A stretch of 30,443 nt of DNA, taken from contig CAXKVV010000677.1 in assembly GCA_964058805.1 (NCBI GenBank), forward strand, positions 1 to 30,443. Direction: 5' to 3'. The DNA is from Schoenoplectus triqueter. Lineage: Eukaryota; Streptophyta; Magnoliopsida; Poales; Cyperaceae. The position numbers and the translations under genes were made by a program. Shown in pieces: positions 20,481 to 29,579 of this stretch (positions are counted from its first letter, which is position 1; each line of letters starts with the position of its first letter). Under the pieces are notes generated by a model. The model had not been told where the DNA came from, did not search any database, and was given only the letters and a program-made list of their open reading frames with translations.

Positions 20481-21250
20481 TTATTAATATTCTATCCTAT
20501 TTATTATAGTTTTCATTATATTTTTTTTATTATTTCTATTTATCATCTATAGAAAAATATAAGATTTTTTATTATTATCATCATTATTTGAAAATAGCCA
20601 TAAGGGATGGAATTCATTATATTCTTTATTACAACTATTATTTTTATTGCATTTTTATCCATCAAAAATATTTTATTGTATATTTGTATAGAAATAACAA
20701 AAGAAATGCAATTCATTTTATTATAAAACTATATTATCATTCTTTATTATAGAAGAAAATGCATTTACTATCTATTACCATGGTTGTATATATTTTTGTA
20801 TATTTTGTGCTATTTATTTTTATTATATTTTTATTTTTTACAGAAAATATTAACATAGTCTTTATTATTGTTTATTTTTATTTATCAAAGAATAGAGCTA
20901 ATCTCATTATTTATTATTGCATATTACTATTGTCATTATTATCTCATGAAAAATCACTTGAAAAATCAGTAAAGTATATCTAATTATTATTCATGATTTT
21001 ATTTGAATTTTTGGAATTTTTATAGTATTTAAAATGACAAGTCAAAGCTAAGTCAAATATATCAATATATGTAATATCTTTTGCTTTTAAATTGTTTCAA
21101 CATGATTATATTTTTAAAACTGGAATATTATTATATAGAAAAATAGTATGAAAAATAAGAAAATTTTAGAAACAAATTTGAGTTAATTTGGAGTTCAGGA
21201 GCATTTTTAAATAATTTATTTATTATTTAATTTTAATATTCTGTTATTAA
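20481..21250. other. Very AT-rich DNA
   Basis: Further diverged copies of the preceding repeat may continue (AATAGCCATAAGGGATGG near 20590). The open frame at 20759-20983 is a low-complexity, AT-driven translation. No gene recognised. Confidence 0.45.
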
Positions 21251-21480
21251 CTTAATGGGCTTTAATTGGAATGGGCCGAGTTTATTCATTTATTTATTTC
21301 CTTATTTTTCTGTGAATAAGCCCAATATGGTGACTGGGCCGGCTCCTTTTATTTTAGTTCTGCTATTAATATGGGTCGTTGGATTGTGCCAAGATTAGTG
21401 CAGAATTTTATTTAAATGTTTAGATGTGTTTGGGCCGTTAGATTTAATTAAGATGAGTGTTTAATAAATCTAAGGCCCAG
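21251..21480 (+). promoter_or_regulatory. Promoter-like stretch with several TGGGCC words
   Basis: Words of the plant site II type (TGGGCC or GGCCCA) or close to it occur at about 21275, 21325, 21337, 21431 and 21474. Such clusters are common in plant promoters of housekeeping genes. An exon-like ATG follows at 21621. No TATA box was identified. Confidence 0.3.
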
Positions 21481-21620
21481 ATCTATTCTTATTTAAATTT
21501 CCTTAACTCCTGACAAATCTCATCCGCTAATAATCTCTAAAGATTAGTGAACGCTTCAATAATCGTGCAAAGGAGATCCTCTCAGTCTCCATCTTCCCGA
21601 TGCGTTAAGATCTGTGCTGG

Positions 21621-21688
21621 ATGGCGTTCCCGGCGACCGGAGCACTCCTTTTCCGATCAGATCAGCGACTTAGCATCGTCTCACTTTG
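21621..21688 (+). CDS. Possible first coding exon, unknown protein
   Basis: ATG begins a short frame MAFPATGALLFRSDQRLSIV, which ends in TTTG followed by GTGAGC, a good plant splice donor; the frame stops at once if not spliced. It is GC-rich against its surroundings and follows a TGGGCC-rich stretch. No downstream exon could be joined with confidence, and no family is recognised. It may be a dead gene start or part of a repeat. Confidence 0.22.
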
Positions 21689-21745
21689 GTGAGCTTTTCT
21701 GTGGTTCTTGATCGGAAATCCATACGGTGGTAGAAGCTATACTAT

Positions 21746-22125
21746 GGTACCGAATTGAGATGCATCACTTGGCATCGGTACCGAATTGAATTCTTACCAA
21801 TTTAGATCAAATTAATCGAAATTCTTGACAATTACGGGTTTGATAAGCATCATCTTGATATGTTATTATGATTTGAAGCGATGATGCAAGACCATCTCAC
21901 CATTTGTCAGTATACAGTACCGACTGGTACCGAGTTGCTTTTCTTACCAAATTCAATAAATTTAACCAATGTTATTGATAATTGCAAGATCATTAAGCAT
22001 CGCCTTAGTATGTAAGTGTAATTTAGGATGAATGTGAGTGATTTTATTCACAAATGATCGTGCTACAGCACTGTCAATTGGAGATTATGCAATACCGACT
22101 GGTACCGCCTCAATTCCTCTCCAAT
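21746..22125. repeat. Diverged tandem repeat of ~170-180 bp with TACCGACTGGTACCG
   Basis: Three starts at about 21746, 21913 and 22092 share (A/G)TACCGA(C/A)(T)GGTACCG followed by TTCTTACCAA-like or CTCTCCAA-like text, ATTGATAATTGCAAG and AAGCATC. Each start is an inverted repeat: TACC and GGTA around GACT in units 2 and 3, GTACCGA and TCGGTAC in unit 1. Unit 1 also holds GCATCATC (21847) with GATGATGC (21880). Confidence 0.55.
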
Positions 22126-22163
22126 TTGAGATGCTTATTGAACTCACACCTTTGATTGCTACT

Positions 22164-22216
22164 TCTCAGGCCAAAAGGCTCACCCAGGCACTGCTGGGGC
22201 CAGTGGCTCGCTGAGA
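22164..22216 (-). ncRNA. Two-fold-symmetric structured motif, copy A (candidate RNA)
   Basis: Read on the minus strand: outer stem TCTCAG/CTGAGA, then CGAGCCACTGGCC, an inner hairpin (CCCAG/CTGGG with a 6-base loop), then TGAGCCTTTTGGCC and closure. The core contains two copies of YGAGCC-N3/4-GGC, so it can fold either as two small GCC/GGC hairpins (a four-way junction) or as one rod with symmetric YGA bulges. The transcript direction is assumed from the minus-strand TATA box at 22876. Confidence 0.5.
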
Positions 22217-22456
22217 TAACAGTTGATTCAATTCCGAAATCCTAGCGATATACTGACTTATACCAGAATTAGTGTATTACAAAAGGAATTAACTAACCTA
22301 TTCAACTAGAACTATGCAATTAGAATGTCAAAAGGTAAAAGTCATCACTTTTCAGTTATTGCATGGATATGAGCAAGAAAACCGATTGAAAATTAAAAAT
22401 CACAAAGAAATTAATGCAATAATAGTTGAATTACAAGTTTTTGATGTTTGTGACTG
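22217..22456. other. DNA between motif copies A and B
   Basis: AT-rich single-copy-looking sequence. I see no gene or repeat in it. Confidence 0.4.
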
Positions 22457-22512
22457 ATCTAGGCCTAAAGGCTCGCCAATTAGTTTGTAATTGGGCCAGT
22501 GGCTCACTAGAT
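22457..22512 (-). ncRNA. Two-fold-symmetric structured motif, copy B (candidate RNA)
   Basis: The core is as in copy A, with the outer stem ATCTAG/CTAGAT and the inner hairpin CCAATTA/TAATTGG around a 5-base loop. Both stems differ from copies A and C yet pair fully, while the core YGAGCCACTGGCC and YGAGCCTTTAGGCC is unchanged. Confidence 0.5.
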
Positions 22513-22721
22513 ATAATCAATTAATACTAGATGTAACTATTTAAAAGGAGAAACAGTAAAGAAACAAATGAAAGAAGCAAAATTTGCAAAGGGAGAAAGC
22601 AAGAATGAAGAAAGAGGTTCAATTGACTATCCAACAAATATGAATTGAATGTTTTAAATTCAATTTCAGAGAAAGAATACAAAAGAAAACATCAATGAAC
22701 TAATGAACATTATCAATTACC

Positions 22722-22884
22722 TTTTTATTCTTGACAGAAAAGATAAATTGAGCAATCTCTCTTCTAGCTATTCACTCTCTCTCTCTCTTGTTGACTAGGA
22801 AAGTGTATGTGAGTGTATGTTCTTGATCTTAATTGCTCTGCTAATGGATTCCCTTCTACTGTTGCTGGATTTCTGTTTATATAG
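22722..22884 (-). promoter_or_regulatory. Minus-strand promoter and leader-like segment
   Basis: On the minus strand AGCCTATATAAACAG (TATA box at 22876-22883) is preceded by AACCAATCGCAATTGG, a CCAAT-type setting. It is followed by a purine-rich leader with an AGAGAGAGAG tract. At 22722 the text AAAAAG is followed by GTAATTG, a possible splice donor. Motif copies B and then A lie about 365 and 660 bases downstream of this TATA box. No coding exon was recognised, so this may be the promoter of a mobile element. Confidence 0.4.
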
Positions 22885-23126
22885 GCTAGAACCGGCCAAT
22901 TGAACCCAATTGCGATTGGTTGAGTGCCTTCCACCCGGATTGCCACCTTGGATACATCCATACCCTTCAATCTACTTCAATCAACGGCTAAGATGGGTTT
23001 GTGTTTGTTGTGGAAATCGCCTAACTGTTTTCTGTTATGGTTTGACTGTGCCGTGATTTCATTGACTCATACTCTCCAATTACTGATGCAGCTCAACTGA
23101 CAAGCGGGCCCGAGGCTATTACTTGC

Positions 23127-23134
23127 TATTTAAA
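23127..23134 (+). promoter_or_regulatory. Possible TATA box before the ORF at 23464
   Basis: TATTTAAA within GCTATTTAAACACTCC. It is followed by about 300 bases of C- and T-rich, leader-like sequence up to the ATG at 23464. Confidence 0.4.
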
Positions 23135-23463
23135 CACTCCACGACCACTCTGACTGCTGCTTCACTCATCCACCAATTCCAATTTCACTGAATCCATTTC
23201 TGCCCCGCTTTCTTCTTTTGATCAATTGGCATTTTACACCTTGAATTGCCTCACCAATTCACCTCAATCGGCGTCGCCTTGCCCTAAAGGATCTAACTTG
23301 CCGTGCGATTTGATCTCCATAGCGTCAATTCACCTCTTCTTATCAATTCAATTTCCGGTAATAACTCGACTTCGCCTTTTGTTCATCTATTTTCACCTGT
23401 TGATTTGGTAGCACCTATCATCCGATCGCCTAATCATCACCACTCGTTAGATCGTCTTCAATC

Positions 23464-23629
23464 ATGGTGAGGCGTCAAGGGAAACGGAAGGCGCGAACTT
23501 TGCTAGGATCGGACAATGGCGAGAAGAAGAGGGAGGGAGAAGGCTCTTCGACTGGTTTGGGTGCACATGGCGCGCGTGATCCAAAGCGCAGAGGAGAGGA
23601 GGAGCAGCGGCATAGAGCTCATGCACCAG
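23464..23629 (+). CDS. Hypothetical basic protein, possible first exon
   Basis: ATG in good context (AATCATGGTG) starts MVRRQGKRKARTLLGSDNGE, then a Lys-, Arg- and Glu-rich stretch ending RHRAHAP. The composition is very different from the AT-rich neighbourhood, and the clustered basic residues would suit a nuclear or nucleic-acid-binding protein. CACCAG followed by GTTTATCC at 23629/23630 is a plausible splice donor; unspliced, the frame would run to a stop at 23685 (73 residues). I do not recognise the family and could not find a second exon. It could be the beginning of a transposon protein. Confidence 0.35.
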
Positions 23630-23921
23630 GTTTATCCCTTTCTTATTCTCCTTTTAAATTCAGCTGCGTTGAACTGAATGAATAGGCTATACAGACTTGG
23701 TTCATGGCTTAACTATGCGTCTCTGTTTGCATCTCTGACTGTTGGGCCCCACTTGTAAGATTTACTGAGTCTAAGCTTATAGTAATGGATTAGTGATTAA
23801 TTAGTGCATGATTAGGGTTAATTGATACGATTTGGCATGATCTGATTGGCTCATTAGTTTAATCACCTTCCTTTTATCTCTGATTATTCACTAACTGATG
23901 CTGAGGTGGCCTTATAATATG

Positions 23922-24147
23922 GTGCCATGTGGCACAGGGCTGGGTGAGATGGCCTTCTCTGGCTGTGCCATGTGGCACAGAGAGGGTGAGGTAGCCCTGT
24001 GGTGTGATGCCATGTGGCACTAGGGTGATGAGGTGGCCCACTGGCTGTCTGCCACGTGGCACTGAGGTGGGGCCCACCTGTCAGTGACTCATACCAGGGT
24101 GGGGCCCACTTGCTGACATGGCCCAATGAGAGGCTGCCACGTGGCAC
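23922..24147. repeat. 42-bp minisatellite of G-box-like palindromes
   Basis: Perfect or near-perfect palindromes GTGCCATGTGGCAC occur at 23922 and 23965, ATGCCATGTGGCAC at 24007, and CTGCCACGTGGCAC at 24049 and 24134. Starts are 43, 42, 42 and 85 bp apart, so one unit (near 24092) lacks the core. Between cores is text of the type GGGTGAGGTGGCC. The last two cores contain CACGTG, the G-box bound by bZIP and bHLH factors. GTGGGGCCCAC words lie at 24068 and 24100. Confidence 0.8.
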
Positions 24148-24510
24148 ACCCTCTCTCTTCGCTTATTTTATACCTTCTGTGTTTCTTGCATGGTTAGGTG
24201 GTTGCTCACAGCTTTGGCACCAGGTCAGCCTTGAAAGCAAAATCACATTTGAAATTTTTCATGACTAGTTGTATCAGAATACTAGCTTGGCATTGACATC
24301 ATTTCATGTAGCATAGGGATTATACTGCTTCAGCTCCTTTCTAGGGTTTGCTATAGTGATAGATTCTCAGGGTTCAATTCTGACTCCTTTAACAGGTCAC
24401 TGAGGTGTGGGCCCACCTGTCAGTGAAAAATGGTCACATGGATGACCCATCAGATAGGCTAGGTTTATGTTGTTAGATCCATCTACAAGGGACTGCCAGG
24501 TGGGTCCCAC
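24068..24510 (+). promoter_or_regulatory. Repeated GTGGGNCCCAC-CTGTCAG words
   Basis: Copies lie at about 24068, 24100, 24406 and 24493 (GTGGGGCCCACCTGTCAG, GTGGGCCCACCTGTCAG, GTGGGTCCCACTTGTCAG). This word is frequent in monocot promoters and contains TCP-type GTGGGNCC in both directions. No gene start follows closely. Confidence 0.4.
24191..24350. repeat. Left arm of a long inverted repeat (with hairpin F)
   Basis: It matches the reverse complement of 27015-27175 at roughly 80% by eye. Shared words include GGTTAGGTGGTTGCT, AGCTTTGGCACCAGGTCAGC and CTTGAAAGCAAAATCA. Hairpin F (24197-24221) has GGTG/CACC outer and GCT/AGC inner stems. Confidence 0.7.
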
Positions 24511-25230
24511 TTGTCAGAAAAGATATAATCACATGGTGACACCCGAGAGATCTCCTCTCTCCCTCGATCCTCTCGGCTGTCACTCATGCTGAGTGAATAG
24601 AGAATGGTAGGGTATTTATACTCTTCACTTCATGCCCAAAATTCCGTTGTGGGACTAATGGATTCATTCCGGGGTTAAGCAGCGACCTTTTCTGATTAGT
24701 GGGCCATCTTTCATTGCTTTCTCTTCTTCCCTCTTCTTATGATTTATCATTAATCATCAATTTATTTTCATTTATTCATCTATTCATCCTTGAAATCTTT
24801 CAAGGGTAAACAGTTTGGTATCTAAATTTTGAGGCAGATAATTAAATCATTTCTCTTTCTTTAAGTTTACATATTAGTCTATGGATAATGCTAAACCTTT
24901 CGGGGCGGCTTCCAATTAATTAGTCATAATTTATCTTATCATTTAATTATCTTGTGACTTTTAAATCATTTGGGCCTTTATTATTTTAACACTAATCTTA
25001 TTTAAGCTTTTAATTTAATTATCGACCAAAATGAACTTTATTCTTCTTAGCTACTGATTATTAAGAATGAGCCTAATCTCTTTTATTAATTTCCTTAATA
25101 AATTTCTAATTTTTGTTAAAGGCCCAGCCGACCCAAGTGTAAGTTCTTTCTCTTAATGAATTTATTTGGGCCCACTCAACAATTCCTTTATTAAATTTTT
25201 AGCCCAACAAAAATATCATCCAAGCCACAA
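24351..25230. other. Spacer of the long inverted repeat, part 1
   Basis: It includes an inverted pair CCGAGAG/CTCTCGG near 24543-24575 and a minus-strand TATA-like word (TATAAATA, near 24617). The rest is AT-rich with some GGCCCA words. No coding frame supported. Confidence 0.4.
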
Positions 25231-26460
25231 CCAAAGCCCATTTACAAATATAGTTCACATCAGACACCAGACAAGAACAAACATAGCAAAGTAAATCAAG
25301 CACTAAAGCAACAGGTAGGGATCACAGACAACAGACAAAAACAGAACAACAACAACAGTCAAGTAACAGAGGATCAAGACAACATATACAAGAAATCAGA
25401 GGCTAGGGATACAATCTCAATCAACAAGACAACCATAGTAGGAGGGGAGAAGATAGGCCAGATGAGGGTAATATCAATTCAAATACCAGCAAAATAGGCA
25501 ACCCAGTAACAGACAGTAACAGACAAGCAATCCCTAACAAGAATCATCAAACAAAAAATCCCAACACAACCCCACAAGCAACAGTTCTACCACAAAGGGA
25601 CATACCAGCATAGACAAGGGTACTTGTAAAACCAGTAAGGGAGCACCCAGGGAAACAAACAAGCAAAGCAAGGACCAAGCAGTATTTAACAGTGACGACA
25701 AGCCCACACCCCTCAAACCCAATGTAACAGGTCAGCAACCAAAGCAACAAAATCAACAAGCATCGAGCACAAGCCCACTCTTGGACCTCACCGAATAGTC
25801 GGCGGATCACAAGTGAAAGGGCGGTGCTCCACAGAGCAACCAACCAGCAAAACAACATTACAATCATTACAGAAAAATTCAAGGCTAAGTTTTACAAGTG
25901 AATCAGGGACAACAAGCAGCAGAAAGGAGGGAGCTAGGGTTAGGGTGAGCCAATGCTCCACCTCTTCAGACCTCCGGCCAAGCCTCCCTCTCGGTTTGAT
26001 CAAGCTTAACATTGTTCTTATCAGAATTTTTTTTGAGTCTAAATTCTCAACACATTAGCAAATAAGGTAACTAGAGAGGCGATAAGGAGGCTTGGGCTGC
26101 CTTATAAGGGAAGTAGCTGCTCTTTTCAAAGGAGTAGGTCAGCGATCAGACAGGGGCCAAGCCAAAGTCAAGGTGACTCGACCAGCAACAGGTCTCACAT
26201 GGACCTTAGATATGACAAGCAGAGGGGATAGTTGAGGGGAGCAGTTGATCGGCAAAAGAGAGATAGAAAGAAAAATGGTCTGACTGGCGGAGAGGGCAGC
26301 ATAAAGAAGTTCAAAAGAAAAAGACAGAAGAGAGAGCGGGTCGTCGCCACATTAAATGGGGGGGGGTGAGGGGCGACTGATCACGAGCAGAAAGAGAGGG
26401 ACAGATCGGGTTAATGTAGGCAGAGAGAGACAAAAAAAGAAAGGGGATTTTTTGTGACAT
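25231..26460 (-). other. Strand-biased, leader- or intron-like DNA (minus sense), no gene identified
   Basis: The plus strand is strongly A- and C-rich (CAACAG, ACAGACAA words), so the minus strand is T- and G-rich like a plant intron or leader. On the minus strand a CTCT-rich stretch (26450-26280), a TATA-like CCTTATAAG (26102-26109) and a short frame with GRLGRRSEEVEHWLTLTLAP (about 26000-25920) occur in promoter-to-exon order. That frame meets GTGAGG, a donor-like word, near 25790. Open minus frames inside 25534-25882 have T-rich hydrophobic translations and no recognised family. It could be a dead gene or retroelement start. Confidence 0.3.
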
Positions 26461-26837
26461 GGGTTGGAGTAAATTATGTGAGAAATGCTTAATTTGGTTT
26501 ATTATTTATTTAATTACATTATCGTTAGTTCTAACAATTGACAATTTTTTTAAACCGACCTTAAGTTATTTATTTGTTCAATCCATCTATAAATTTAAGT
26601 CTTATATATATAAAAACTCTTAGTACAAGCTTGATTTCATAATGGTTTTATTAAATCATAATCAACACATGTATAATAGTTTTATTGACTTATAATTGCA
26701 CGTATAATATTATTTGTTAAGTAATATGATTTCATTGTTAATCAATATTGGATTTATTATTCTAAAATCTTAGCTTTAATCAGTCATTTATTTTTTGAAG
26801 ATGATTTGATTTATTTTTTGACTTAAGTTCACAGAAG

Positions 26838-26902
<65 letters not shown>

Positions 26903-27014
26903 TTTTAAAGTCATTGTTGTGTGTTATTAGATAATTGGGTTAAATTATTTTAATTCCTCTTTGTTTACCCCTGAAAGGTCGAAGGAAGAAATACAAGAGA
27001 AAAAAGTCAAGATC
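26461..27014. other. AT-rich DNA with a TA microsatellite
   Basis: A perfect TA tract spans 26841-26899 (about 29 units). The rest is AT-rich with no gene. Confidence 0.7.
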
Positions 27015-27175
27015 AAACCCTATGAGCTGAACCAATACAATCCCTATACTATATGAAATAGTGTCAATGCCAAGCCAGTATTTTGATACAACCAATCATG
27101 AGAAATCTCAATATGATTTTGCTTTCAAGGCTGACCTGGTGCCAAAGCTGTTAGCAACCACCTAACCATGCTTTA
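27015..27175. repeat. Right arm of the long inverted repeat (with hairpin D)
   Basis: It is the reverse-complement partner of 24191-24350, so the two arms enclose about 2.7 kb. Hairpin D (27138-27162): GGTG/CACC and GCT/AGC. Confidence 0.7.
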
Positions 27176-27345
27176 ATTTGTGTCAATTGCTGATAAGTAG
27201 TCAGCTCTTTGACCAAATTACCCTCATGTTAAGGGATTGAAAGTCAATTTCACAAGACTGATCAGGTGCCAAAGCTGGGAGCAATCACCTGATCAAGTCT
27301 AGATTTGTATTAACTGCTGATAAGTAGTCAGCATTTGATCAAATC
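27138..27345 (+). repeat. Tandem pair of hairpin units D and E
   Basis: Units about 120 bp apart share GGTGCCAAAGCTG, AGCAAYCACCT and, about 35 bases later, TGCTGATAAGTAGTCAGC. E (27255-27300) is a strong hairpin: TGATCAGGTG/CACCTGATCA, a bulged A, then AGAC/GTCT. D keeps only the inner GGTG/CACC and GCT/AGC pairs. Confidence 0.65.
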
Positions 27346-28440
27346 AAACCCTAATAAGCATCATTATTGGTGTTAATTGGGGAAGAGTTTCTGCAAGGAG
27401 AATTTATTTGGCAGAGACATTGAGCTACAATTGTGAGAAATTGGGATTTATTCAGAAGAATAATAGGGTTTTATTGATCAAATAATTTTTATCCCAAGAG
27501 AGCAAGGGTAAAAATGGAATTAAAAATTATAGGGATGATTATCATGAATTTAGAGAATTTTGGTGAAAATTTCATGATTTTTGAATGAAGGGATCTATTA
27601 AAATCAATTGGAGAAAGAAAATTGATCAATCAGAGGGCCAAGATCAGATCAAGGGCTTTATGGGTGCAATTTAGGGATAATACTTCACTGGGTGCAAACT
27701 GGGGGTGGAAGTCATTACAGGCATCTAAATGGCGCTGGAGAGGAATTTAAAAAAAAGAGGAAATACTGAATGGACTTGGTCTATTTCATTTGTCTCTCAT
27801 TAACCATTACATGTGGGGCCAGTCCATGAACACCGAGTCTACCGAACTGCGCTATCCCTTCCCTTCCATTTCTATCACTGCCACCGGGCCCCACGACGAC
27901 AGAAAAGCCCTCTTTCTCCCTATTGCTGCGATTTCCCTCTGCCAGCCCGGTTCTTCAACAGAAGTAAACTCAAAAATGGAAAAGAATCCAATCGGTAACG
28001 AAATTTGACAAATAATATACCGTTGGAAAGCACTTGGTGAGGAGAATCCATTGGAGTAATTAATTTTGAAAATGAAGCACCGTACATCACTCGCATCAGA
28101 GGGGAAGTAATTCGGGTATAAAATTCAATAGAGTGATTCGGGGAGTAATTGAATGAATTGGCGGTTTAGAAGGCACTATGTGGGCCCCACGATGCGGTTG
28201 GAGTAGTTGCTGGCATAAAACAGTTGATGCTTACATGATTTCTCACTGGAACCGGTGCACATGATTAAGAGCATGTACCAAGAATTGATCAATTCGGTGT
28301 TTGAAAGAAAGAACAAGGGATGGTGAGTTGTAGTCACATTGCCCTATTGCTAATCCGAAGCTTAACCCATAACAACAACAAACACAAATTAGATCAATCC
28401 ACACCATTAAATCATTGAAAGAAGGGCTAGAGATTTGCCA
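27346..28440. other. Intergenic DNA, no gene recognised
   Basis: Two GGGCCCCAC words (27888, 28184) of the TCP type. Open frames at 27790-28008 and 27813-27998 overlap each other and show no domain. I see no convincing exon. Confidence 0.4.
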
Positions 28441-28510
28441 CCTCATCGATCCGTGGGATCAAGGAAACACAATTGGTGCATAAAGAAACACAATTGAGAT
28501 GTAATTGAAG

Positions 28511-28730
28511 CCTATATAAACACTGGAGAAACAATTAAACAAGCACCCCCCAGAGTGAGAGCTTCTCCATTATTGAAAATTCACTAACTCTCATTTCTCC
28601 CACAAAACCCGATTTGCTGATTGATCGATCTCAGTGATTACTTGAAGAACTCAATCAGCATTGCATGAAACTTGGAAGAAGGGAGGAGATTCAGATAGTA
28701 AGGTGATAAAAAGAGGGAAGTACTAGTGTA
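28511..28730 (+). promoter_or_regulatory. Plus-strand promoter and leader-like segment
   Basis: AGCCTATATAAACACTGG (TATA at 28513-28520) shares AGCCTATATAAACA with the minus-strand promoter at 22876. A leader-like stretch follows, with a short frame MKLGRREEIQIVR whose end overlaps a possible donor (GTAAGGTGATAA, near 28700). Motif copy C lies 565 bases downstream in the same orientation as copies A and B have to their TATA box. Confidence 0.4.
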
Positions 28731-29077
28731 GCATTGAGACAAGATTTGATTTTTTTTTTGCTTTATCTCCTAGATAATAAGATCAGGTTTGATTCAATAT
28801 GTTCAATTTACATTGATTTCAGCAAATGTTTCTTATTCTTGCTGTTTCTTCTTCACAATCCTTCATTCTTGCTATTCCATTGAATTTCATTTGCTTCTCT
28901 CTTTTCTTTTATATTTTTGTCGAAAAGATTGAAGATCAAGGGTTAATTATCTCCTTTGCCTTGACTGTATACTAATAATTGAGAAAAAGGCTTCAATTTA
29001 TGCAGTTTTCACAGCAAAAGCACTGATTCTGACAGATCTAGTATATTGCCTACTGTTAGAATATGGATTGATCAAAA
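28731..29077. other. T-rich DNA between promoter-like segment and motif C
   Basis: Intron-like composition on the plus strand. No coding frame supported. Confidence 0.4.
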
Positions 29078-29130
29078 ACTCAGCGAGCCACTGGCCCTGA
29101 CTAGAGTCGGGTGAGCCTTTAGGCCTGAGT
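29078..29130 (+). ncRNA. Two-fold-symmetric structured motif, copy C (candidate RNA)
   Basis: Outer stem ACTCAG/CTGAGT, then CGAGCCACTGGCC, inner hairpin CCC-T-GAC with GTC-GGG (one bulged T, loop TAGA), then TGAGCCTTTAGGCC. The core agrees with copies A and B; both stems differ yet pair. Confidence 0.5.
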
Positions 29131-29260
29131 GACACCTATCCGAGGTATTGAACAAGCCAAGGGGCCCAATTCAATACCGGACACAGTGAAATTTCACTGC
29201 AACGATGACACTGGGTGTTATCGACCTTATTCTCGAAATCTGAAGAAGCCTTGACGGGTA

Positions 29261-29511
29261 TGTGTGCGACCCTTTTTCGCGCCCCTCACCGCCCTGAAAA
29301 AGGAACTGGACGATGAATTGCGGAAGAAGGACACGGAGATCCCTCTAAGTGTGCATTGGGATATATTTATATAAATTTGGAATGCACATTTAAAGGTTTT
29401 AGAGATTGTGGGGTCTTTAAGATTCCAATGGGCGCAAGCCCCCATTGTTAATTACCCTGGGCTTTGAACCCGAGGAACCTCTGATTAAGAAAGAGAAAAT
29501 AAACAAAATAG
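29261..29511. repeat. Structured direct-repeat domain, copy 2
   Basis: Homologous to 18430-18690, in the same orientation and about 10.8 kb away. Its inverted pairs are GTGCATT (29351) with AATGCAC (29381), and CAATGGG (29426) with CCCATTG (29441) around CGCAAGCC. Compared with copy 1, both partners of several pairs have changed. No primer-site-like sequence lies beside this copy. Confidence 0.7.
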
Positions 29512-29579
29512 TTAAGCAATTTTAAGCGGTCGCTGTGAGTAAGGGCATGGAATATATGGACTTTTCAAGATAGTTTACA

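Noticed and set aside
25534..25882. 111-codon hydrophobic minus-strand frame
   Set aside because: T/G-rich composition gives Leu/Val/Cys-rich chance frames. No membrane-protein family recognised.
27200..27330. Hammerhead ribozyme suggested by CTGATAAG
   Set aside because: The required CTGATGA and GAAA core elements and three-stem arrangement are absent.
27790..28008. Overlapping frames of 61-72 codons
   Set aside because: Two frames open over the same bases, no domain and no splice or promoter context.
29455..29475. tRNA T-arm or B box (GGGCTTTGAACCC)
   Set aside because: No A box or cloverleaf around it, and copy 1 of the same repeat does not keep it.
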